This document shows, piece by piece, positions 1 to 7,376 of a DNA stretch of 64,000 nt (its first letter is position 1; every line of letters starts with the position of its first letter). The stretch covers positions 124,001-188,000 of the forward strand of contig NZ_JAUOEM010000002.1 in assembly GCF_030540875.1 (NCBI RefSeq). Direction: 5' to 3'. The notes below the pieces were generated by a model. The model was not told the origin of the DNA. It made no database searches and saw only the letters and a program-made list of their open reading frames with translations. The position numbers and the translations under genes were made by a program. The stretch comes from Flavivirga amylovorans. Its GTDB lineage: Bacteria > Bacteroidota > Bacteroidia > Flavobacteriales > Flavobacteriaceae.

Positions 1-314
1 TCAATAATTAGAAACTCTGAATATCTCTTAAAAGTCTTTACCTTATTTGAATCTATAAGTGTAAAATATTCATCTTTCAATGGCTTATACATCTCTTTCA
101 ATTCAAGATTTTCAATTTTAAAAGTTGATTTTATAGTTTCAGATATTTTTTCAAATTTCAATTTTGATTTTGACTTTCCGTTTTGTTTTTCATCAGTTTT
201 AATTATCAATTCAGTTGAATCAACCACAATTTGTACTTCTTCAGTTTCTTTTTCGGTCACATTTTTGCAACTCATAAAAGCTAAAAATAATATCGTTAAA
301 ACTTGGATTTTCAT
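1..314 (-). CDS. Partial cassette-borne lipoprotein of unknown function
   Basis: Reading leftward from an ATG at 314 gives an open frame that runs off the window start, so the C-terminus is missing. The visible part is about 104 residues. It begins with a short hydrophobic signal and a lipobox ending AFMSC, then a Glu/Lys-rich stretch, which predicts an exported lipoprotein anchored in the envelope. I recognise no domain. The start lies 16 bp from the edge of the hairpin site at 331-464, the same spacing as the next two genes in the array, which supports both the start choice and cassette status. Function unknown. Confidence 0.6.
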   Translation of the reverse strand, partial: MKIQVLTILFLAFMSCKNVTEKETEEVQIVVDSTELIIKTDEKQNGKSKSKLKFEKISETIKSTFKIENLELKEMYKPLKDEYFTLIDSNKVKTFKRYSEFLII

Positions 315-330
315 TGTTTAGTCAAATGTT

Positions 331-464
331 GTACAACGTTGTTGTGTATGGTTAGTTGCGTGGTTAAGCACCTAATGTAGCAAATAAATTACAGATAGAA
401 TATTCCGAAGGAATGTTCGTAAGTCGGCAGTGAACCAAGCAATTAATTATACATGGTGTTAGGC
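331..464 (-). repeat. attC-like hairpin site A
   Basis: In gene orientation the site opens with GCCTAAC (464-458) and closes with GTTGTAC (337-331). Inner arms GTATAATTAATTGCTTGGTT and AACCACGCAACTAACCATAC pair imperfectly. The centre holds a second small hairpin, GAATATTCC-GAA-GGAATGTTC. The spacer between core and inner arm is 5 nt on the 5' side and 8 nt on the 3' side. The site separates the stop of the 478-1092 gene (13 bp away) from the start of the gene ending at 314 (16 bp away). The 3' core is the most degenerate of the three sites. Confidence 0.65.
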
Positions 465-477
465 AACGTTTTTATTC

Positions 478-1092
478 CTATTCAATTGTAATACTCTTTA
501 AAATTTTCTTTATTAATTTTCTGTCATTTCGGTATTGATAACTCGAATCTGGTATTAGATAATTAGTATCTATAATCAAGTCGTAATTATCTAAAGGACT
601 ACTATACCTTAATGACTGATACTTCGCCTCTTTATCATTAATATCTTTGAGATAAATATTATGTTCAAAGACATAAAATTTGATACCATTTATTATTTCA
701 ATTCTAGAAGTGCTATCAATTTTTTTTCCATCTTCTTTTAAAGTTTTTTCTTTTACTAAATCGTAAAGAATTATTTTGAAATCCTTCCAATAGGTATGAT
801 AATTTTGATTTATCTCGTCGTTTAGCTTAGAAGTTTTAGCTTGTAAGGCTGTGAAATCGCCTTTTTTGAAGCTAAATATTAACTCTTGGTTTCGGCTTAC
901 ATTTAATCCGTTGATACGGATACTGTCAATTCCATCGTTCAGTTTTTGTTTCGCAATTTGTTTATCAATCTTTTCTAATGATGAGGGAATATTAATGCTT
1001 AAGTCAAATTTTCCAATATTGTATTTTTCCTTTTCACAGGATAGGTTCAAAAAGATAATTACTATTAAAAATATTTTGAATGAGTATTTCAC
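478..1092 (-). CDS. Cassette-borne lipoprotein, unknown function
   Basis: A 204-residue protein starting with GTG. The N-terminus is a signal peptide ending in a lipobox (IFLNLSC, Cys about residue 19), followed by a charged, Lys/Glu/Asp-rich mature region without a domain I recognise. It is predicted to be a lipid-anchored envelope protein. No closer ATG fits, and the GTG lies 15 bp from the site B core, matching the spacing at the other cassettes. The stop is 13 bp from site A. It is the only gene in its cassette. I cannot assign a function. Confidence 0.75.
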   Translation of the reverse strand: MKYSFKIFLIVIIFLNLSCEKEKYNIGKFDLSINIPSSLEKIDKQIAKQKLNDGIDSIRINGLNVSRNQELIFSFKKGDFTALQAKTSKLNDEINQNYHTYWKDFKIILYDLVKEKTLKEDGKKIDSTSRIEIINGIKFYVFEHNIYLKDINDKEAKYQSLRYSSPLDNYDLIIDTNYLIPDSSYQYRNDRKLIKKILKSITIE

Positions 1093-1107
1093 TTGGTCTT
1101 AAATGTT

Positions 1108-1241
1108 GCCTAACGGTCTCGTATAACCGTCAGTTACGGATTAATATACGCAGACTTTTCGGTTTAGCACAGGCTTTAGCAATTCCGAGTGGATTCGGAC
1201 GTAGTCGAATCCGCCGTAATTGCGGTTATACATTGTTAGCC
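1108..1241 (-). repeat. attC-like hairpin site B
   Basis: In gene orientation it opens with GGCTAAC (1241-1235) and closes with GTTAGGC (1114-1108), a perfect match to the integron GTTRRRY core. Inner arms are GTATAACCGCAATTACGG and CCGTAACTGACGGTTATAC. The central loop contains a further hairpin built on GGATTCG/CGAATCC. The spacers are 3 nt (5') and 6 nt (3'). The site is exactly as long as site A (134 bp). It lies between the stop at 1252 and the GTG start at 1092. Confidence 0.7.
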
Positions 1242-1251
1242 ACTGGCTTTT

Positions 1252-1749
1252 TCAGTTCCATATTGCTTTAATTCTGTCAATCCAATTTTTTTTGGCGTGT
1301 TCAGTTTTCATTCTCAATTTTTTAATCGGATTGAAGTCAACTTCGTAAGCGGTTTCAATAATTCGCTTTTTCGGTTTGTAAATTTTTCCATTTTCGTCCT
1401 CAATAAACGGATAGCAGTAAACTGTATTTTTAAATTTCGGATTGTCAATAGGTATTTCAAATTTCATAACAGCCTTTTTAATAAAGTCCATTTCAAATCC
1501 GTTATTCGACAGTTCCTTTTCAAGTATTCCGCGCAATTTTTTCAAATCCGCTTTTAATGGTTTAATATCCGTTTCTTCTGGGTCAATTCCGTTATTCAGA
1601 ATGTCAATCTCAATTTCTTTTACATTTTTGTCACGAGCTATGAAATTCAGCCAGTCTGCCATATATCCGCCATCATAGTATCCGAGTGTACTCAAATAAC
1701 TCAAGGCTAAATTTCCTGGTATTCCGTTTAAGTTTCTCGTCTTTCCCAT
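1252..1749 (-). CDS. Cassette-borne cytoplasmic protein, unknown function
   Basis: A 165-residue soluble protein with no signal peptide or membrane segment. The N-terminus has a Gly/Tyr-rich stretch (NLNGIPGNLALSYLSTLGYY) followed by an acidic middle and a basic C-terminus. I do not recognise the family. Its ATG is 17 bp from site C and its stop 10 bp from site B, so it fills one cassette. Its neighbours on both sides in the array are unrelated in sequence, as expected for independently acquired cassettes. Confidence 0.75.
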   Translation of the reverse strand: MGKTRNLNGIPGNLALSYLSTLGYYDGGYMADWLNFIARDKNVKEIEIDILNNGIDPEETDIKPLKADLKKLRGILEKELSNNGFEMDFIKKAVMKFEIPIDNPKFKNTVYCYPFIEDENGKIYKPKKRIIETAYEVDFNPIKKLRMKTEHAKKNWIDRIKAIWN

Positions 1750-1766
1750 TGTTGCTTTTAGCTTGT

Positions 1767-1897
1767 GGCTAACGGTTGGGCTATGGTTTGTTGCGAAAAA
1801 CAGTCACTGTTTTTCGAGTTAAGGGATTAAGATAGTAAAAGGGGAGGAATTTTCCAGCGGAAAATTCCGACGCAATGAACTATAGGTTTTGTTAGCG
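1767..1897 (-). repeat. attC-like hairpin site C
   Basis: In gene orientation it opens with CGCTAAC (1897-1891) and closes with GTTAGCC (1773-1767). Inner arms CTATAGTTCATTGCG and CGCAACAAACCATAG pair well. The centre has a strong hairpin, GGAATTTTCC-GC-GGAAAATTCC-like, near 1847-1868, plus a second inverted pair around AACAGTGACTGTTTT. The spacers are 6 nt (5') and 7 nt (3'). At 131 bp it nearly matches sites A and B. It separates the ORF-less first segment from the 1252-1749 gene. Confidence 0.7.
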
Positions 1898-2107
1898 GCT
1901 TTGTTTTTGTATTCAGTTCCCGATTGTTCGTTGAGCTTTTTATTCCGACATATCCAGTTTGGCTAGCGACTTAGATCGCAACGGCACTGAATTTGGCGGA
2001 CACGAGACAAGTCCGACGTAAGATGTAGTTTTCAGTTTTAGAAGGCTTAAAAAAACAAAAAAATAGCTACGCTAAAAGATGGCAAATAGCTGCGTTTCGC
2101 ACATTGC
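1898..2107 (-). other. ORF-less first cassette segment, possible array promoter
   Basis: Between the lone core at 2108-2114 and site C I find no convincing gene on either strand. In array orientation the right half has TTTGCC followed after about 17 nt by TATTTTTTTG, a loose fit to the Bacteroidota -33/-7 promoter pattern, which would drive transcription into the cassettes. The left half contains an open frame with coding-like composition (ending KLNEQSGTEYKNKAAN) that reads into site C, so it may be the remnant of a lost cassette gene. Both readings are inference. Confidence 0.35.
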
Positions 2108-2114
2108 CGCTAAC
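2108..2114 (-). other. attI-like lone GTTAG core
   Basis: In array orientation the sequence GTTAGCGGCAATG stands alone, without a partner inverted repeat on the recombinase side. It matches the closing cores of sites B and C (GTTAGGC, GTTAGCC). It lies 67 bp downstream of the recombinase stop, at the recombinase-proximal end of the array, where an integron primary attachment site would be expected. The role is inferred from position and the core match. Confidence 0.45.
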
Positions 2115-2180
2115 AATTATATAAACGCACTTTATGGCGTTTATTTCACTTTCAAATGTAGTTATTTTGAAATGCATTTC

Positions 2181-3071
2181 CTATAACAAATCTAGCGGGC
2201 TTGTAATGCTGTTTAAATGTGATGTACTTACATGTGTGTAAATTTCTGTAGTTTTACTGGAATTATGTCCCAACAGTTGTTGAATATAACGTAGATTAAC
2301 CCCAGACTCCAATAAATGAGTTGCGAAAGAATGCCTCAAAGTATGTACAGTGGCAGGTTTAACAACCCCTGCTTTGTGTTTTGAACGATAAAATATTTTA
2401 CGAATACTACTAACACTATATGGAGCTCCCTTAGGCCCCTCAAAGAGCCATTGTTTTGGAGTATACACTTTATAATAGGACCTTAAGAGTGCCAGTAATT
2501 TTTTTGAAAGTAAGCTATAGCGGTCTTTTTTACCTTTTCCTTGTCTAACTATAATTCGCATTTGCGCAGAGTCTATATCGGCAACCTTGAGGTGCACACA
2601 CTCAGAAATCCTTAGCCCAGCTCCATAAATAATAGAAAGTATCGCCTTGTGTTTAATGTTATGGGTCGTGTTAAGTATTTTAGCTACTTCATTTAGCGAG
2701 AGTACCTTTGGCAATGAAGCTACTTTCTTAGGTCGCTTTAAATCGTAATAAGATTTAGGGTGTTTCATCACTATCTCTAAATAAAACTTGATGGCATTAA
2801 TACTTTGATTTTGGTATGAAGCAGACCGATGCCTTTTTTGGATTAAATCAATATGATAATTTGTGATTGTTGAAGTGTCTACTTTGTATAAAGGTTTTGG
2901 ATGAACAAACTTTAAGAACATGTTAAACATGTGCATATATGTTTTTTTAGTATGGATACTATAATTTTTTAAAATCAGTGCTTCTTCCAATGCTTTTATT
3001 GCATGAAGATACTCTTTGGAAAACCTATATTGATGGTCTGAATGTCTCATTTTATAAGTAAATACATGCAA
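2181..3071 (-). CDS. Tyrosine recombinase, integron-integrase-like
   Basis: A 296-residue tyrosine recombinase. An N-terminal SAM-like core-binding domain (about 20-110) is followed by the catalytic domain with Arg154 (GAGLRISE), Lys179 (QGKGKKDR), His243-x-x-Arg246 (HTLRHSFAT), His269 (LLGHNSS) and Tyr278 (TEIYTHV). The C-terminal stretch KPATVHTLRHSFAT and the ending ITSPLD closely recall IntI proteins. However, the region between the Lys strand and the HTLRH box is about 35 residues shorter than in IntI1, so the IntI-specific insertion is absent. Start could also be Met8. It lies beside the cassette array and is divergent from a zinc-finger gene. Its most likely job is cassette insertion and excision, but a Xer-like or unrelated element integrase remains possible. 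Confidence 0.85.
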   Translation of the reverse strand: MHVFTYKMRHSDHQYRFSKEYLHAIKALEEALILKNYSIHTKKTYMHMFNMFLKFVHPKPLYKVDTSTITNYHIDLIQKRHRSASYQNQSINAIKFYLEIVMKHPKSYYDLKRPKKVASLPKVLSLNEVAKILNTTHNIKHKAILSIIYGAGLRISECVHLKVADIDSAQMRIIVRQGKGKKDRYSLLSKKLLALLRSYYKVYTPKQWLFEGPKGAPYSVSSIRKIFYRSKHKAGVVKPATVHTLRHSFATHLLESGVNLRYIQQLLGHNSSKTTEIYTHVSTSHLNSITSPLDLL

Positions 3072-3117
3072 AAATGAGGTAGATTAAAACAATAACCGTA
3101 TTTTTAAACAACTAAAA

Positions 3118-3131
3118 ACGTATATATACGT
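3118..3131. promoter_or_regulatory. 14-bp perfect palindrome between divergent genes
   Basis: ACGTATATATACGT is a perfect palindrome in the 75-bp gap between the recombinase (left) and the zinc-finger gene (right), 16 bp before the latter's ATG. The position suits an operator or promoter element controlling one or both divergent genes. The regulator is unknown. Confidence 0.3.
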
Positions 3132-3146
3132 ATAAAAAGAAATATA

Positions 3147-3512
3147 ATGCAACATAAATTTTGTTTATCATGTAGCAAAGAACTAATAGGAAGAACAGAT
3201 AAAAAGTTTTGTGATAGCCATTGTAGAGCAACTTTTCATAATAAAAATAAACCTCCTCACGAATATTATATTATAGAAATCAATGGAATACTTCGCAAAA
3301 ATAGAAGTATATTATCAAGTTTAAGCCCAGAAGGTAAAACAACTGTTAGAACATCTCTAATTAAAAGTATGGGATTTAGCTTTAATTACTTTACAAATGT
3401 TTTTAAAACAAAAACGGGAACCTATTATTTATGTTATGATTATGGTTACCTATTACTAAATGACAAGGGACAAGAAAAAATACTTATAATTAAAAAGCAG
3501 GATTATATGTAG
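3147..3512 (+). CDS. Small zinc-finger protein divergent from the recombinase
   Basis: A 121-residue protein with an N-terminal zinc-binding motif: C6-x2-C9 (FCLSCSKEL), then GRTDKKFC22-x3-C26 followed by RATFHN. This is the pattern of a treble-clef or zinc-ribbon domain seen in many small flavobacterial proteins. The remaining region (about 45-121) is basic and ends IIKKQDYM. It may bind nucleic acid; no enzymatic motif is visible. It is divergent from the recombinase and convergent with the oligopeptidase (10-bp gap). A regulator or accessory factor for the recombinase is a guess from position only. Confidence 0.75.
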   Translation: MQHKFCLSCSKELIGRTDKKFCDSHCRATFHNKNKPPHEYYIIEINGILRKNRSILSSLSPEGKTTVRTSLIKSMGFSFNYFTNVFKTKTGTYYLCYDYGYLLLNDKGQEKILIIKKQDYM

Positions 3513-3522
3513 ATAATCCATC

Positions 3523-5682
3523 TTATCCTTTTATTTTTTCGTTCGCCTTAGTTGGTAATACTTCAAAACCCATATTGTATAATGTAAAACCAAAAATATC
3601 AGCATATTGCTCAATAGTTTTACTAACAGGAGTGCCTGCTCCGTGGCCCGCATCCGTTTCAATACGTATTAATGTTGGGTTGCTTCCTGTTTGTTTACTT
3701 TGTAATTCGGCAGCAAATTTAAAACTGTGAGCAGGGACAACACGGTCATCGTGATCTCCAGTAGTAACGAGAGTGGCAGGATATTCTACACCCGCTTTAA
3801 CATTATGTAGAGGTGAGTATGCTTTTAGGTACTCGAACATCTCTTTGCTTTGTTCTGCTGTTCCGTAATCGTAAGCCCATCCTGCACCAGCAGTAAAGGT
3901 GTGGTATCGCAACATATCAAGTACACCAACTGCAGGTAAAGCTACTTTGGCTAAATCTGGTCGTTGCGTCATGGTTGCACCCACTAACAAACCACCATTA
4001 GAACCACCTCTTAAGGCTAAATAATCTGAAGAAGTATACTTGTTTTCGATTAGGTATTCGCCAGCGGCAATAAAATCGTCAAATACATTTTGTTTTTGCA
4101 GTTTGGTTCCTGCATTATGCCATGCTTTACCATATTCGCCACCTCCACGAAGGTTGGGAACTGCCAAAATACCTCCTTGCTCCATCCAAACGGCATTGGT
4201 AATGCTAAATGAAGGGTTTAAGCTAATGTTGAATCCGCCGTAACCATATAGTATGGTTGGGTTTTTGCCATTTAGTTCTATGCCTTTTTTATGAGTGATT
4301 ATCATAGGTATTTTAGTCCCGTCTTTTGATGTGTAGAAAACTTGGTTACTTTCATAATCATCAATGTTAAATTCTATGGAAGGTTTCCAATACAATTCCG
4401 ATTCACCTGTTTCAATATTCAATTTATAAATGCTGGAAGGCGTGTTATAGTTTGTAAAAGAATAATAATCTACTTTTTCTTCTTTTTTACTGCCAAAACC
4501 ATTCACATTCCCAACACCAGGTAGTTCGATCTCTCTAATTAATTTACCGTTATAATCGTATTGCATCACTTTAGAAATGGCATCAATCATATACTCAGTA
4601 AAAAAGTAACCTCCGCTTATAGAAGGATTTAAGACATCCTTAGTTTCAGGAATCAAGTCTATCCAGTTTTCTGAAGTAGGGTTGGAGGCGTTAACGGTCA
4701 CTATTTTTTTATTTGGTGCATCAAGATTAGTAACCAGAAATAGTTTGCTGCCTTCGTTTTCAATAACATACGTATCGCTATCTGTATGATCTAAAATAGT
4801 AATTAGTTTACTGTTAGGAACGGAAAGGTCTTTTATATATAATTTATTTCCAGATGTAGAGATACGGGGGGTAATAACTAAATAGTTATCATCTTCGGTT
4901 ACGTTAGCATATATATAGCGATGTTTTTCTTCTGGAGTGCCTCCAAAAACTAATGTGTCTTCTTTTTGAGGGGTTCCTAATTTATGATAATATACTTTGT
5001 GTTGATCTGTTTTTGCTGAAAGCTCACTACCTTCAGGTTTATCATAGCTAGAATAATAGAATCCTTCATTTTTATACCACGATATCTGGGTGAATTTCAC
5101 ATCTATAAGTGTGTCTTCTATAATGTCTTTAGTTTCAGTATCCATGACCAAAATTTTTCTCCAATCACTACCGCCTTCAGAAATAGAATATGCTAAAATA
5201 CTACTGTCTTTTGAAAAACTTGTACCTCCTAAAGATATTGTACCGTCTTTAGAAAAAGTATTTGGGTCTAAAAAAACTTCAGATTCTTCGCTATTCTCTT
5301 TTTTTCTATAAATAACGGATTGATTCTGCAAGCCATCATTTTTATAAAAGTAAGTATAATCACCTTCTATAAATGGAGCGCTTAACTTTTCGTAATTCCA
5401 TAAAGAAGAAAGGCGTTCTTTAAGTTCTTTTCTAAAGGGAATATTGTTTAAATAATTATAAGTTGATTTATTTTGAGTTTTAACCCAAGCTTCAGTTTCT
5501 GGGCTTCTGTCATCTTCAAGCCAGCGGTATGGATCTTTTACTTCAATACCAAAATAAGTGTCTAGAGTATCTACAGTTTTAGTTTCAGGGTAATTCACAG
5601 TAATAGTTTTTTTCTGTTCGCTTTCTTTTTTACAACTCATGATAGTTATAACGGTTAAAAGACTGATTATTAATTTTTTCAT
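3523..5682 (-). CDS. Prolyl oligopeptidase family serine peptidase (S9A), lipoprotein
   Basis: I place the start at the second Met ([11 protein letters not shown]), which gives a lipoprotein signal with lipobox TIMSC; an upstream Met would add 11 residues before the signal. The protein is about 719 residues, the usual length for the family. The N-terminal half is the seven-bladed beta-propeller (Peptidase_S9_N) and the C-terminal third the alpha/beta hydrolase. The catalytic Ser lies in RGGSNGG, Asp in DHDDRVVP and His in DAGHGAG. It would cleave short proline-containing peptides at the periplasmic or outer face. It is the last gene on its strand before the cassette region; the hairpin at 5718-5743 separates it from asd. 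Confidence 0.93.
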   Translation of the reverse strand: MKKLIISLLTVITIMSCKKESEQKKTITVNYPETKTVDTLDTYFGIEVKDPYRWLEDDRSPETEAWVKTQNKSTYNYLNNIPFRKELKERLSSLWNYEKLSAPFIEGDYTYFYKNDGLQNQSVIYRKKENSEESEVFLDPNTFSKDGTISLGGTSFSKDSSILAYSISEGGSDWRKILVMDTETKDIIEDTLIDVKFTQISWYKNEGFYYSSYDKPEGSELSAKTDQHKVYYHKLGTPQKEDTLVFGGTPEEKHRYIYANVTEDDNYLVITPRISTSGNKLYIKDLSVPNSKLITILDHTDSDTYVIENEGSKLFLVTNLDAPNKKIVTVNASNPTSENWIDLIPETKDVLNPSISGGYFFTEYMIDAISKVMQYDYNGKLIREIELPGVGNVNGFGSKKEEKVDYYSFTNYNTPSSIYKLNIETGESELYWKPSIEFNIDDYESNQVFYTSKDGTKIPMIITHKKGIELNGKNPTILYGYGGFNISLNPSFSITNAVWMEQGGILAVPNLRGGGEYGKAWHNAGTKLQKQNVFDDFIAAGEYLIENKYTSSDYLALRGGSNGGLLVGATMTQRPDLAKVALPAVGVLDMLRYHTFTAGAGWAYDYGTAEQSKEMFEYLKAYSPLHNVKAGVEYPATLVTTGDHDDRVVPAHSFKFAAELQSKQTGSNPTLIRIETDAGHGAGTPVSKTIEQYADIFGFTLYNMGFEVLPTKANEKIKG

Positions 5683-5717
5683 AATTGATGAATTTGATAT
5701 ATCAAAAATAATCAAAA

Positions 5718-5743
5718 AAAGCCTCTGTTTTTACAGAGGCTTT
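5718..5743 (-). terminator. Rho-independent terminator after asd
   Basis: An 11-bp perfect stem (AAAGCCTCTGT / ACAGAGGCTTT) with a 4-nt loop is followed, on the minus strand, by a T-run. It lies 25 bp after the asd stop and before the oligopeptidase start, so it most likely ends the asd transcript. Confidence 0.85.
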
Positions 5744-5768
5744 AAAGTAGTCTATAAAAAAATAGTAC

Positions 5769-6758
5769 TTACACTAAATCATTTTCAATCAAATATTCTG
5801 CTATTTGAATGGTATTAGTTGCAGCGCCTTTACGTAAATTATCAGATACAACCCACATATTTAATGTGTTTGGCTGAGTTTCGTCTCTACGAATTCTACC
5901 AACAAAAACATCATCCTTATCATGCGCGTAAATAGGCATTGGATACGTATTCGTATCTGTATTGTCCTGTACAACTACACCAGGTGTTTCATGAAGCATT
6001 TTGCGAACATCGGCCAAATTGAAATCATCCTCAAACTCTACATTTACAGATTCAGAATGCCCACCTGCAGTAGGTATACGAACCGCTGTTGCGCTTACAG
6101 AGAATGTTTTGTCATTAAAGATTTTTTGAGGCTCTCTGGCTAATTTCATTTCCTCTTTTGTGTATCCATTTTCCATAAACACATCACAATGTGGTAATGC
6201 ATTTCTTCCAATAGGATAAGGATATGCCATTTCGCCTTCAATCCCTGCTATTTCGTTTTCTAATTGTTTCACGGCTTTTACACCAGTACCAGAAACAGAT
6301 TGGTATGTAGAAACGATAACACGTTTCATTTTATATTCTTTATGCAATGGCGCTAATGCCATGACCATTTGTATGGTAGAGCAATTAGGATTTGCAATAA
6401 TTTTATCTTCTTTAGTTAATTCGCTAGCATTTATTTCTGGAACTACTAGTTTTTTAGTAGGATCCATTCTCCAGGCCGATGAATTATCAACAACCGTGGT
6501 ACCAACTTCTGCAAATTTAGGAGCCCATTCTATAGAGGTGTCCCCTCCAGCAGAAAAAATAGCAATTTGTGGTTTCGCTGCTACAGCATCAGCTAAACCA
6601 ATTATGGTATATTCGTTATTTTTATAAGTCAATTTTTTTCCAACCGAACGTTCAGATGCTACAAGTAATAATTCTGTTACAGGAAAATTACGTTCCTCTA
6701 ATACTCTAAGCATCACTTCGCCAACCATACCTGTGGCTCCTACAACTGCTACTTTCAT
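5769..6758 (-). CDS. asd: Aspartate-semialdehyde dehydrogenase
   Basis: A 329-residue NADP-dependent enzyme that reduces aspartyl phosphate to aspartate semialdehyde for lysine/diaminopimelate, threonine and methionine synthesis. The N-terminus has the nucleotide-binding GATGMVG loop. The catalytic Cys126 is in NPNCSTIQ, and the substrate His is in PTAGGHSES. Full length for the bacterial family and cytoplasmic. It is transcribed alone, with a terminator on each side. Confidence 0.97.
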   Translation of the reverse strand: MKVAVVGATGMVGEVMLRVLEERNFPVTELLLVASERSVGKKLTYKNNEYTIIGLADAVAAKPQIAIFSAGGDTSIEWAPKFAEVGTTVVDNSSAWRMDPTKKLVVPEINASELTKEDKIIANPNCSTIQMVMALAPLHKEYKMKRVIVSTYQSVSGTGVKAVKQLENEIAGIEGEMAYPYPIGRNALPHCDVFMENGYTKEEMKLAREPQKIFNDKTFSVSATAVRIPTAGGHSESVNVEFEDDFNLADVRKMLHETPGVVVQDNTDTNTYPMPIYAHDKDDVFVGRIRRDETQPNTLNMWVVSDNLRKGAATNTIQIAEYLIENDLV

Positions 6759-6790
6759 TTTGTTTAATTTTTAATAAATTTCTTAGAGTA

Positions 6791-6798
6791 CAAAATTA
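6791..6798 (-). promoter_or_regulatory. Candidate -7 box of the asd promoter
   Basis: TAATTTTG on the minus strand matches the Bacteroidota TAnnTTTG -7 element and lies 33 bp before the asd ATG, just after the mscL terminator. No clear -33 TTG was found, so this is tentative. Confidence 0.35.
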
Positions 6799-6824
6799 GG
6801 TATTAATTCTATTTTAGAATCTAA

Positions 6825-6859
6825 AAAAAGACCTCATTTTCTAATAATGAGGTCTTTTT
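6825..6859 (-). terminator. Terminator after mscL
   Basis: A 14-bp stem (AAAAAGACCTCATT / AATGAGGTCTTTTT) with a 7-nt loop lies 38 bp after the mscL stop. The A/T-rich flanks give a T-run on both strands, but only the minus strand has an upstream gene. Confidence 0.85.
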
Positions 6860-6897
6860 AACAAGAAATAACACAATGTTATTTATTTAACAAATAG

Positions 6898-7302
6898 TTA
6901 TTTTTTAAGTAAATCTCGTATTTCAGCGAGTAAATCTTCTTGTGATGGGCCTGCTGGTGGCGCTGGTGCCGCTTCCTCTTCTTTTTTCTTCATTTTATTA
7001 ACACCTTTTACAATCATGAACATTACAAACGCCACAATAACAAAATCGATCACATTCGTTAAGAAAGCGCCCCAAAGTACAGATACTTCGCCTTCTATAA
7101 CACCATCGGCATTGGCAATGCCTTCTTTAATAACATATTTTAAGTCTTTGAAATCTGAATTGAAAATTAATCCGATTAATGGAGATACAATACCTCCAGT
7201 AAATGAAGCAACCACTTTATTAAAAGCTGCACCCATTACAAAACCGACAGCAATGTCGACTAAGTTGCCTTTCATTGCAAAATCTTTGAATTCTTTAAGC
7301 AT
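6898..7302 (-). CDS. mscL: Large-conductance mechanosensitive channel MscL
   Basis: 134 residues, normal size. It has the conserved amphipathic N-terminus and TM1 (FKDFAMKGNLVDIAVGFVMG), a periplasmic loop, TM2 (about 80-102) and the cytoplasmic Lys-rich tail ending in a C-terminal helix (QEDLLAEIRDLL). Pentamers in the inner membrane open on hypo-osmotic shock to release solutes. Transcribed alone between two hairpins. Confidence 0.96.
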   Translation of the reverse strand: MLKEFKDFAMKGNLVDIAVGFVMGAAFNKVVASFTGGIVSPLIGLIFNSDFKDLKYVIKEGIANADGVIEGEVSVLWGAFLTNVIDFVIVAFVMFMIVKGVNKMKKKEEEAAPAPPAGPSQEDLLAEIRDLLKK

Positions 7303-7344
7303 AATTTTAAAATTTTTAGTTAGCGATTACTAAAATAGATAAAA

Positions 7345-7366
7345 AAATGTTAAAAAGTTAACATTT
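7345..7366 (-). terminator. AT-rich terminator after alr
   Basis: The inverted repeat AAATGTTAA - AAAG - TTAACATTT lies 10 bp after the alr stop. On the minus strand it is followed by a T-run, which fits a weak factor-independent terminator in this AT-rich genome. Confidence 0.55.
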
Positions 7367-7376
7367 GTTAAATTGC

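Larger units (their letters stand above)
1..3071 (-). mobile_element. Integron-like gene-cassette array with tyrosine recombinase
   Basis: Single small genes pointing left alternate with long imperfect inverted-repeat sites at 331-464, 1108-1241 and 1767-1897, and a tyrosine recombinase sits at the right end. Each site carries outer CTAAC/GTTAG cores and an inner arm around TATAR..ATTGC. Gene starts lie 15-17 bp after a site and gene stops 10-13 bp before the next one. This is the packing of integron cassettes (gene plus attC). Unlike most integrons, the recombinase is transcribed in the same direction as the cassettes. The left end of the array is outside the window. The cassette interpretation is inference from geometry; recombination is not shown. 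Confidence 0.7.

Noticed and set aside
1080-1271. 63-codon rightward frame across site B
   Set aside because: It lies over the inverted repeat and its codons follow the hairpin arms; a by-product of the repeat.
1-3071. Standard class 1-type integron
   Set aside because: The recombinase lacks the IntI insertion, is transcribed with the cassettes, and the sites are 131-134 bp with atypical cores; called integron-like only.
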